The notes beneath the pieces were generated by a model, which was not told where the DNA came from, did not search any database, and saw only the letters and a list, made by a program, of their open reading frames with translations. From Clostridium putrefaciens (lineage in GTDB: Bacteria > Bacillota > Clostridia > Clostridiales > Clostridiaceae), in assembly GCF_900461105.1 (NCBI RefSeq), contig NZ_UFWZ01000001.1:3043109-3107108 (forward strand): a stretch of 64,000 nucleotides of DNA. Reading direction: 5' to 3'. This document shows, in pieces, positions 57,349 to 64,000 of the stretch. The position numbers and the translations under genes were made by a program. How positions within the stretch are numbered: position 1 is the first letter of the stretch; each line of letters starts with the position of its first letter.

Positions 57349-59235
57349 TTAACTTTGTTGCCTAAGGCTATACTTATGTTCAAGGTATATTAATAATACT
57401 GATACATCAGCTGGTGAGACACCTGATATCCTTGATGCTTGACCTATACTTATAGGTTTTACAGTATTTAGTTTTTGAATTGCCTCTATCCTTAGCCCTT
57501 TTATTTCATTATAATCTATATCCATTGGAATCATCTTAGATTCAAACTTCTTGAATTGACTTACTTGTTCCATTTGCTTTTCTATATAACCTTCATATTT
57601 AGATACGATATTTACTTGATCCATAACATCCTTTGGAAGTATTGGTCTTTCTTTATCTAGTGGAGCTATTATATAATAATCAAGCTCTGGTCTTTTTATT
57701 AGCTCATATAAGCTTATAGGTTTCTTTAATTCTGTAGTTCCTAAAGTTTCTAAGCATTCACTTGTTTCTCTTTTACTTGTTACTTGAATGTTTTTTAATC
57801 TATTAAGTTCACTTTCTATTTTATGTTTTCGGATTTTGTATCTTAAATATCTATCCTCTTTAACTAAACCTATTTTATGTCCTATTTCTGTAAGTCTTAA
57901 ATCCGCATTATCTTGCCTTAATAATAGCCTGTATTCTGCTCTTGATGTCATCATCCTATAAGGTTCATTAGTACCTTTTGTAACTAAGTCATCAATTAAG
58001 ACTCCTATATATCCGTCAGATCTAGCTAATATTAGTTGATCTTCATTTTTTATTTTTAAAACAGCATTTATACCTGCTATTAATCCTTGTGCTGCCGCTT
58101 CTTCATATCCTGATGTACCATTTATTTGCCCAGCTCCAAATAATCCATTAACCCTTTTATACTCAAGTGTAGGTTTTAATTCTAGTGGATCTATACAATC
58201 ATATTCTATGGCATATCCCGTTCTCATTACTTCAACATTTTGAAGTCCCGGTATAGTCTTTAGCATACTAATTTGAACTTCTTCTGGGAGTGAACTTGAC
58301 ATACCCTGAACATACATCTCCTCAGTATCTTCACCTTCTGGTTCAATGAATATTTGATGTTGAAGTTTATCTGGGAATCTCATTATCTTATCCTCTATAG
58401 AAGGACAATATCTAGGACCTACTCCCTCTATAGAACCATTATACATAGGTGATCTATCTATATTTTCTCTAATTACATTATGAGTTTCTTCATTTGTATA
58501 TGTTAAATAACAAGACATTTGACTTCTAGTTATTTCATCACTCATAAACGAAAATGGTACTATTATACTATCACCCTTTTGTTCTACAGTTTGAGAAAAA
58601 TCTACAGAGTTTTTATTTATACGTGCAGGTGTACCTGTTTTAAATCTTCTAAGATCAAATCCTAGGTTTATCAAAGATTCACTAAGGCTCATAGAAGGTG
58701 CAAGACCATTAGGCCCACTATAATAACTAACTTCACCAAAGATTACCTTACCCTTTAAATAAACTCCTGTGGCAAGTATCACAGACTTTGCTTTAAAGTA
58801 TGCACCAGTTTTTGTTAATACTCCTGTTACATTTCCATCTTCTACTTCTATATGGTTTATTTCAATTTGTTTTATATCTAAATTTTCTTGCATCTCTAAG
58901 ACATGTTTCATTCTATACTGATATTTAGTTTTATCTGCCTGAACCCTTAAAGAATGAACAGCAGGTCCTTTTGATGTATTTAACATTCTAGATTGTATAA
59001 ATGTATGGTCTATGTTTACAGCCATCTCTCCACCTAGAGCATCTATTTCTTTTACTAAATGTCCTTTTGCTGTACCCCCAATATTAGGATTACAAGGCAT
59101 AAGGGCTATACTATCTAAGTTCATTGTAGCCATAAGTGTCTTTTGGCCCATCCTAGCAGAAGCTAGTGCAGCCTCACAACCCGCATGGCCACCTCCTATT
59201 ACAACTACATCATATTCTCCTCTTAAATATCTCAT
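57349..59235 (-). CDS. mnmG: tRNA uridine-5-carboxymethylaminomethyl modification enzyme MnmG
   Basis: This 628-residue FAD enzyme starts with the dinucleotide fold [16 protein letters not shown] and carries the GidA signatures [18 protein letters not shown] and [16 protein letters not shown]. It ends in a C-terminal MnmE-binding helical domain. With MnmE it modifies wobble uridine 34 of several tRNAs. It begins 10 bases after the mnmE stop. Confidence 0.97.
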   Translation of the reverse strand: MRYLRGEYDVVVIGGGHAGCEAALASARMGQKTLMATMNLDSIALMPCNPNIGGTAKGHLVKEIDALGGEMAVNIDHTFIQSRMLNTSKGPAVHSLRVQADKTKYQYRMKHVLEMQENLDIKQIEINHIEVEDGNVTGVLTKTGAYFKAKSVILATGVYLKGKVIFGEVSYYSGPNGLAPSMSLSESLINLGFDLRRFKTGTPARINKNSVDFSQTVEQKGDSIIVPFSFMSDEITRSQMSCYLTYTNEETHNVIRENIDRSPMYNGSIEGVGPRYCPSIEDKIMRFPDKLQHQIFIEPEGEDTEEMYVQGMSSSLPEEVQISMLKTIPGLQNVEVMRTGYAIEYDCIDPLELKPTLEYKRVNGLFGAGQINGTSGYEEAAAQGLIAGINAVLKIKNEDQLILARSDGYIGVLIDDLVTKGTNEPYRMMTSRAEYRLLLRQDNADLRLTEIGHKIGLVKEDRYLRYKIRKHKIESELNRLKNIQVTSKRETSECLETLGTTELKKPISLYELIKRPELDYYIIAPLDKERPILPKDVMDQVNIVSKYEGYIEKQMEQVSQFKKFESKMIPMDIDYNEIKGLRIEAIQKLNTVKPISIGQASRISGVSPADVSVLLIYLEHKYSLRQQS

Positions 59236-59244
59236 TATTCACCT

Positions 59245-60618
59245 CTACTTTCCTAAACAAAATTCTGAAAAAATCTTGTCTATTATATCTTCTTCTAAAG
59301 TTTCACCACTAACTTCACCTAAGTTAATCCAAGCACCTCTTATATCTATAGATGCAAAATCTATAGATACACCACTATTAAGTGTTTCTAATGAAGCTAA
59401 ACACTTTTCTTTAGCTCTATACAAAGCCTCTTTGTGTCTAGAGTTAGTTATCATTAAATCTGTAGAATTAATTTCACCTTTAAAGAAAAGATCCTTTATT
59501 TTATTTTTTAATAAATCTATTCCTTCGCCATTTTTTGCAGATATTTCAATAATATTTTTCATATCCTGAAAATCACATTCTTCTAATTCTCTTTTTAAAT
59601 CAGATTTATTTAAAATGACTATATATTTCTTATTTTTTATATACTCTAAGATTTCTTTATCATCAGAGTCTAATTTCCTACTTAAATCTAGCATAAGCAC
59701 TACAAGATCTGCTTCACTAATCTTTTCTTTAGATCTTTCTACGCCTATTTTTTCTACTAAATCTTCAGTTTCTCTTATTCCTGCAGTATCAACAACCTTA
59801 ACAGGGATACCATCTAAGTTGATATACTCTTCTATAACGTCCCTTGTTGTACCTGGAACATCTGTTACTATAGATCTTTGTTCCATTAATATAGAATTTA
59901 AAAGTGAAGATTTGCCTACATTAGGTTTCCCTATTATAACCATACTAAGACCTTCTCTTATAATTCTTCCTTCACTTGCAGTATCAAGTAATCTCTCAAT
60001 CCTATTTATTATATTATCTAAATCAATCTTTATCTTATCTGAAGTCATTTCTTCTAAATCTTCTTCTGGAAAATCTACAGTAGCCTCTATGTGAGCGATA
60101 ACCCCTAATAGATCATGTCTAATGTCTTTTATTTCCCTGGAAATTCGACCTTCACTTTGCATTAATGCTGATTTCATCGATAGGTCAGTTTTTGCTCTTA
60201 TTAAATCCATCACAGCTTCTGCCTGACTTAAATCAATTCTACCATTCAAGAACGCTCTTTTAGTAAACTCTCCTGGCTGTGCTATTCTAGCTCCAGCCTT
60301 TATAACTTCTTCTAAAACCTTATTTGTAGACATAATTCCACCATGACAATTTATTTCTACAGAATCTTCAGCAGTGAAACTCTTAGGTCCTTTCATAAAA
60401 CTTACAAGTACCTCATCTATCATCTCTTTACTAAACTTATCTACAATCTTTCCATACCTCATTGAATATGGACTTATATCATCAATCTTTCTATTGTTCT
60501 TACCCTCAAATATAGACGAAACAATAGAAAGAGCCTTATCTCCTGAAACTCTTATAATTGAAATTCCACTTTCACCTACAGCTGTAGCTATAGCAGCTAT
60601 AGTATCAAACTCTTTCAT
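59245..60618 (-). CDS. mnmE: tRNA modification GTPase MnmE
   Basis: This 457-residue protein has the N-terminal tetrahydrofolate-binding domain ([16 protein letters not shown]), a helical domain and an inserted G domain with [24 protein letters not shown] and NKSD. It ends in the catalytic C-[LI]-G-K tail (CLGK). It partners MnmG, encoded next. Confidence 0.97.
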   Translation of the reverse strand: MKEFDTIAAIATAVGESGISIIRVSGDKALSIVSSIFEGKNNRKIDDISPYSMRYGKIVDKFSKEMIDEVLVSFMKGPKSFTAEDSVEINCHGGIMSTNKVLEEVIKAGARIAQPGEFTKRAFLNGRIDLSQAEAVMDLIRAKTDLSMKSALMQSEGRISREIKDIRHDLLGVIAHIEATVDFPEEDLEEMTSDKIKIDLDNIINRIERLLDTASEGRIIREGLSMVIIGKPNVGKSSLLNSILMEQRSIVTDVPGTTRDVIEEYINLDGIPVKVVDTAGIRETEDLVEKIGVERSKEKISEADLVVLMLDLSRKLDSDDKEILEYIKNKKYIVILNKSDLKRELEECDFQDMKNIIEISAKNGEGIDLLKNKIKDLFFKGEINSTDLMITNSRHKEALYRAKEKCLASLETLNSGVSIDFASIDIRGAWINLGEVSGETLEEDIIDKIFSEFCLGK

Positions 60619-60921
60619 CTTTAGCCTCCTAAACCCGAAAAATCGGTTGTATATATAATAAATTATACTATAAAATCAGTTTATTATTTAATGAAAATAA
60701 TGTTAATCTTAATATATAATTACTTTTATTTTAAATCTTTATCTGTATAAATAAAAATTTGATTTCAACTTTTATATGCTTTACCTGTATTAATAAAACA
60801 TTAGAAATTATATCATTTCATTTTCTCTTACTCAAGTATTACTATGATTCTTTTTATAAATTTTCATTGATTATAAATCATCAACTAATAATTTTAAGTA
60901 AGAGCTTACCGGTATATTAAA
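60619..60921. other. Intergenic region between mnmE and jag
   Basis: About 300 bases of very AT-rich sequence. I see no open frame with a ribosome site, no RNA element and no repeat of note. It presumably contains the mnmE promoter on the minus strand, but several AT-rich candidates exist and none stands out. Confidence 0.5.
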
Positions 60922-60947
60922 AAAGAAAGCCACCTTAGGCTTTCTTT
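60922..60947 (-). terminator. Terminator overlapping the jag stop codon
   Basis: AAAGAAAGCC (60922-60931) pairs perfectly with GGCTTTCTTT (60938-60947) around ACCTTA, and T-rich sequence follows on the minus strand. The jag stop codon lies in the loop. Confidence 0.85.
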
Positions 60948-61561
60948 AAATCTACTACTACTCTTCTATAAGGTTCTTCACCTTCACTATAAGTATAAAT
61001 ATAAGGATTATCTTGTAATGCTGAATGTATTATCCTTCTTTCATAAGGATTCATAGGTTCTAATTTAAAACTTCTTCCAGATCTTCTTACCCTACTGCCG
61101 GTCTTATCTGCTAATCGTTTTAAAGTCTCTTCTCTTTTAAACCTATAATTTTCTGTATCTAATACAACCCTTTTATATTCTTCCACATTACCTTTGTTCA
61201 CAACAAGGCTAACTAAATATTGAATAGCATCTAGAGTTTCACCTCTATAGCCTATTACAATCCCCATATTATCACCAGATAAGATAATGTTAATAACGTT
61301 ATTCTCTTCTTTTATGTCAACCTCTGCTACAACGCCCATTGCATTTAAAACTTCAGTTAAAAAAGATCTCGCATCATTCGCATAATCCTTTTTTAATTTA
61401 ACCCTGATTTTAGCTGGCTTAACTCCAATAAACTTAAATAAACCTTTAGAGCCCTTTTCTAAAACTTCAACTTCAACTTTATCCTCTGTAACATTTAATT
61501 CTTTTAGTGCATTTTTTAATGCATCACTTACTGTCTTTCCGCTAATTTCAATTGTTTTCAT
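60935..61561 (-). CDS. jag: Jag/KhpB RNA-binding protein
   Basis: This 208-residue protein has a Jag N-terminal domain (MKTIEISGKTVSDALKNALK), a KH-type domain (MGIVIGYRGETLDAIQYLVS) and an R3H domain (FKLEPMNPYERRIIHSALQ). It lies downstream of yidC as in most Firmicutes. It binds RNA and affects cell elongation and sporulation in relatives. Confidence 0.95.
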   Translation of the reverse strand: MKTIEISGKTVSDALKNALKELNVTEDKVEVEVLEKGSKGLFKFIGVKPAKIRVKLKKDYANDARSFLTEVLNAMGVVAEVDIKEENNVINIILSGDNMGIVIGYRGETLDAIQYLVSLVVNKGNVEEYKRVVLDTENYRFKREETLKRLADKTGSRVRRSGRSFKLEPMNPYERRIIHSALQDNPYIYTYSEGEEPYRRVVVDLKKA

Positions 61562-61599
61562 AACCTATTTCACCCACCTTTGATCTCATACCCCTATTT

Positions 61600-62325
61600 T
61601 TATTTATTCTTTTTAGTTGAATTTCTATCGGAATTAATTTCTTTTGCAAGTTTATTTGTAGAAACTTCATCATTAGGCTTTTTATCTAGAGATTTAGTTA
61701 AGAAGGTTTGAGCAATTTGTATTAAATTGTTTATAACCCAATATAAGACTAAGGCTGATTTAAGCTTCATACTCATGAACCCTATAAATCCTGCCATAAA
61801 AATATTCATTGTTTGCATCTGCTTTGCCTGAGCATCTTGAGGTGCATTGTTTGAAATAATTTTACTAGATATAAATTGTGTTAAAAATGATAAAACAGGT
61901 AATATGTATAAATGGTCTGGTTGTGATAAGTCCTTTATCCACAAAAATCCCACTCCAGTTATACCTTGTAAGTTATTAAAAACATAATACAATCCAAAAA
62001 GTATTGGCATTTGTACCAATAAAGGTAAGCATCCACTTAAAGGACTTGCACCATTTTCTTTATATAATTTAGATATTTCTTGTTGTTGCTTTTGAGGATC
62101 ATTTTTATACTTAGCTTGCAACTTCTTCATTTCTGGTTGTATCTCTTGCATCTTTACTTGAGATCTTGTTTGTTTTATATTCAAAGGTAGCAAGATTATT
62201 CTTATTATAATAGTAAAAAATATTATAGCTAGGCCATAAGAATAATCTGGATTAGCAGTTACTATCTTTACTAACCCATGAATAAATTCAAAAAATTGAG
62301 TTAAATACTGATTTATATACTTCAA
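61600..62325 (-). CDS. yidC: Membrane protein insertase YidC (Oxa1 family)
   Basis: This 241-residue insertase has five membrane segments and the cytoplasmic hairpin (QPEMKKLQAKYKNDPQKQQQ) before PLSGCLPLLVQMPI. The conserved Arg in the membrane groove is present (TRSQVKMQ). There is no lipoprotein signal. It inserts membrane proteins with or without Sec. It lies 21 bases after yidD. Confidence 0.95.
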   Translation of the reverse strand: MKYINQYLTQFFEFIHGLVKIVTANPDYSYGLAIIFFTIIIRIILLPLNIKQTRSQVKMQEIQPEMKKLQAKYKNDPQKQQQEISKLYKENGASPLSGCLPLLVQMPILFGLYYVFNNLQGITGVGFLWIKDLSQPDHLYILPVLSFLTQFISSKIISNNAPQDAQAKQMQTMNIFMAGFIGFMSMKLKSALVLYWVINNLIQIAQTFLTKSLDKKPNDEVSTNKLAKEINSDRNSTKKNK

Positions 62326-62346
62326 ATACTAAACCTCCCGACAATA

Positions 62347-62559
62347 TTATTTAACAGGGTCATATCCGCCTTTATGAAAAGGATGACACTTGAATATCCT
62401 TCTTAAAGACATAAAGCCACCTTTTAATGTTCCATACTTTTCTATAGCCTCTAAGGCATACTCTGAACATGTTGGATAAAATCTACATGATGGAGCTTTC
62501 ATAGGTGAAATATATTTTCTATAAAACTTTATTAAACTAATGAAAAGTCTTTTAATCAC
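62347..62559 (-). CDS. yidD: Membrane protein insertion efficiency factor YidD
   Basis: This 70-residue protein carries the family signature [20 protein letters not shown] and [16 protein letters not shown]. Its start overlaps the rnpA end by eight bases. It assists YidC. Confidence 0.96.
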   Translation of the reverse strand: MIKRLFISLIKFYRKYISPMKAPSCRFYPTCSEYALEAIEKYGTLKGGFMSLRRIFKCHPFHKGGYDPVK

Positions 62560-62911
62560 TTTCCGTTAAACCTGCCTTTTTAAAAAGCTTCTTCATGGAG
62601 TCTTCTATCTGAAAGTAATCTTTATCCTTTACAGCAACCCTTGCAACAAAGACAAAATCAAATCCTTTTTTTATGTCGCTACAGTTTAATCTATAATTTT
62701 CACTTATTAATCTTTTTACTTTGCTTCTAGTTACACTTTTTCCAACTTTTTTACTTACAGATATACCTACTCTATTAATAGGTCTATTATCTTTATCTTT
62801 ATTATGATAATTTTTATATACATATAAAACTAATAATTCATTAGCAAAAGACTTTCCTCTTCTGTAAACTCTTCTAAATTCAATATTTTTTCTAAGCTTT
62901 TCGTCTTTCAT
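62552..62911 (-). CDS. rnpA: Ribonuclease P protein component
   Basis: This 119-residue protein has [20 protein letters not shown] and the RNR-type signature [20 protein letters not shown] followed by [11 protein letters not shown]. It binds the RNase P RNA and aids tRNA 5' processing. It follows rpmH by 58 bases. Confidence 0.96.
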   Translation of the reverse strand: MKDEKLRKNIEFRRVYRRGKSFANELLVLYVYKNYHNKDKDNRPINRVGISVSKKVGKSVTRSKVKRLISENYRLNCSDIKKGFDFVFVARVAVKDKDYFQIEDSMKKLFKKAGLTESD

Positions 62912-62948
62912 GCCAAAACATTACTCCTTTTTTTCCTACAATTGCAGA

Positions 62949-62966
62949 AAAAGGCCACTAAAGCGG
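62949..62966 (-). terminator. Weak terminator between rpmH and rnpA
   Basis: On the minus strand GGCCGC TTTA GTGGCC forms a six-pair stem with one G-U, followed by TTTTTC. It probably reduces transcription into rnpA, giving more L34 than RnpA. Confidence 0.65.
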
Positions 62967-62969
62967 CCC

Positions 62970-63104
62970 TTATGCTGACAATTTTGCTCTACCTTTTTGT
63001 CTTCTTCTTTGAAGAACTTTTCTTCCAGATAAAGTTCTCATTCTTTTTCTGAAACCATGTTCTCTTTTTCTTTGTCTTTTCTTAGGTTGGTATGTCATGA
63101 ACAT
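62970..63104 (-). CDS. rpmH: 50S ribosomal protein L34
   Basis: This 44-residue L34 reads [20 protein letters not shown] and ends in the basic [12 protein letters not shown]. The ATG at 63104 is chosen because GGGGGTG lies eight bases upstream; longer in-frame codons to 63170 are not part of L34. It is the first gene left of oriC. Confidence 0.95.
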   Translation of the reverse strand: MFMTYQPKKRQRKREHGFRKRMRTLSGRKVLQRRRQKGRAKLSA

Positions 63105-63179
63105 GCTAACTACACCCCCTTCATCTATTCTTATGTATAATAAGGTATTTGTTATCATACTCATATACATTATAGTTTT

Positions 63180-63673
63180 ACCCTATAATTATATAGTGAG
63201 CATAATTTAATGTCAAGAAGACAAATGAAATTTAACATATATATATATATAGGTAATTTTTGTTGATAACTTTATCAACAATTTTTTTTTGTGGATAAGT
63301 TGTTGAATGTTATCAAATTTTTATGATATTATAGATGTGAATTGTTAATACTTTTTGATACCTTTAAGGTTATCCACAGTTGTTGATAACTTTGTGTATA
63401 ACTTATTGATTCTTCATGTATTTTATATTATAATCAATACTTCAACATACAATTCACTATTATATATGATTTTAATTATGTTTATATGTTTTTCTTTATA
63501 TTGTTGATAACTTTAAACATATAAATATTACCCACAGAGTTATAAACATGTGAATACTTTTAATAACAATGGCTATTATTTTAAATAGTTGTGTATAAAC
63601 ATGTTTATACTTTGTTTATACTTTAATATAATTTCTATAATAAAATTTTTATAATTTGACTGGAGGATACGAA
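63180..63673. other. Chromosomal replication origin region (oriC), DnaA-box cluster
   Basis: The gap between rpmH and dnaA is full of DnaA boxes. A perfect TTATCCACA lies at 63370-63378 and its complement TGTGGATAA at 63290-63298. Near-matches are TGTGTATAA at 63393 and 63590, TTACCCACA at 63528, and TTATCAACA or its complement at 63261, 63272, 63381 and 63502. Very AT-rich runs between 63410 and 63660 could be the unwinding element. Boxes fall in two groups, about 63261-63401 and 63502-63598. Confidence 0.93.
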
Positions 63674-64000
63674 ATGAACGCCCAACTTAAAGAAATGTGG
63701 GAAAAGACCTTAAATATCCTAAAAGGCGAACTTTCAGAAGTTAGTTTCAATACATGGATAAAAAGTGCAGAACCTATGGCTATGGATGATAAAACAGTGA
63801 GATTTGGTGTTCCTAATGACTTTACTAGGGAAATACTCGAATCTAGATATAAGGACCTTATAATGAATGGTATAAAATTAATAACTTCTAAAAAATATAA
63901 TATAGAATTTTATATATTATCAGACGATCAAGCAGAAGAAGAAGTTGTTAAAGAATCTATTGAAATAAATAAAAGAGGTTCAGTAATACCAAATGATGAA
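63674..64000 (+). CDS. dnaA: Chromosomal replication initiator DnaA, 3' part outside the window
   Basis: ATG 63674 follows TGGAGGATAC. The 109 visible codons start MNAQLKEMWEKTLNILKGEL and contain SEVSFNTWIKSAEPM and FTREILESRYKDLI. These form DnaA domain I, which binds DnaB and loaders, and the start of the flexible linker. The AAA+ and DNA-binding domains lie beyond the window. Confidence 0.97.
   Translation, partial: MNAQLKEMWEKTLNILKGELSEVSFNTWIKSAEPMAMDDKTVRFGVPNDFTREILESRYKDLIMNGIKLITSKKYNIEFYILSDDQAEEEVVKESIEINKRGSVIPNDE

Overview
The window is AT-rich DNA from a low-GC, spore-former-type Firmicute, most likely an amino-acid-fermenting member of Clostridium sensu lato. It ends at the chromosomal origin. 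The rpmH-rnpA-yidD-yidC-jag-mnmE-mnmG-rsmG-noc-parA-parB order, a DnaA-box-rich oriC and the 5' part of dnaA place positions 51,000-64,000 on the left side of oriC. Host genes use AGA for nearly all arginines and good AGGAGG ribosome binding sites. No 16S sequence is present, so the species is not assigned.

Positions 1-9,933 hold a lysine-fermentation operon on the plus strand: kal (5' end missing), kce, atoD, atoA, kdd, kamA, kamB, kamC, kamD, kamE. It encodes lysine 2,3-aminomutase, the B12/PLP lysine 5,6-aminomutase with its presumed reactivase, the 3,5-diaminohexanoate dehydrogenase, the keto-acid cleavage enzyme, the ammonia lyase and a CoA transferase. A strong terminator closes it.

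Positions 9,960-26,200 are an accessory island flanked and littered by decayed insertion sequences (IS1182, IS3, IS66 and two other transposase types). Its core, 12,020-23,351 on the minus strand, is a complete two-peptide lantibiotic cluster in the lacticin 3147 order: lanA1, lanA2, lanM1, lanT, lanM2, lanJ, a small membrane protein, lanF, lanE. The A1 and A2 core peptides closely resemble lacticin 3147 A1 and A2. lanM1 carries one in-frame TGA that separates its dehydratase part from its cyclase part. The lan genes use many CGN arginine codons, unlike the host genes.

Positions 26,216-37,560 return to housekeeping genes: glpF and glpK, the sufCBDSU iron-sulfur operon (with a promoter overlapped by an inverted repeat), a DUF2809 gene, and an S-box (SAM-I) riboswitch controlling metNIQ. 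Positions 37,978-48,614 run on the minus strand: dnaB, a Lon-type protease, rplI, gdpP, a YybS-like gene, a MazG-like gene, an orphan response regulator with a histidine-kinase remnant, rpsR-ssb-rpsF with a probable S6:S18 leader, a DUF951 gene, mscS and a DUF3343 gene. An EF2568-type desulfurase and a YtvI-like permease face the other way at 48,884-51,100.

The most unusual object is in the partition locus. parA (soj) is split by a 2,001-bp group II intron (53,391-55,391) exactly between the Gly and Lys codons of its Walker A motif. The intron has a textbook 34-nt domain V. Its maturase looks reverse-transcriptase-dead (YADD replaced by YYDE, motif A Asp replaced by Asn), and a perfect parS site lies inside the maturase gene. 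ParA production should therefore depend on splicing.
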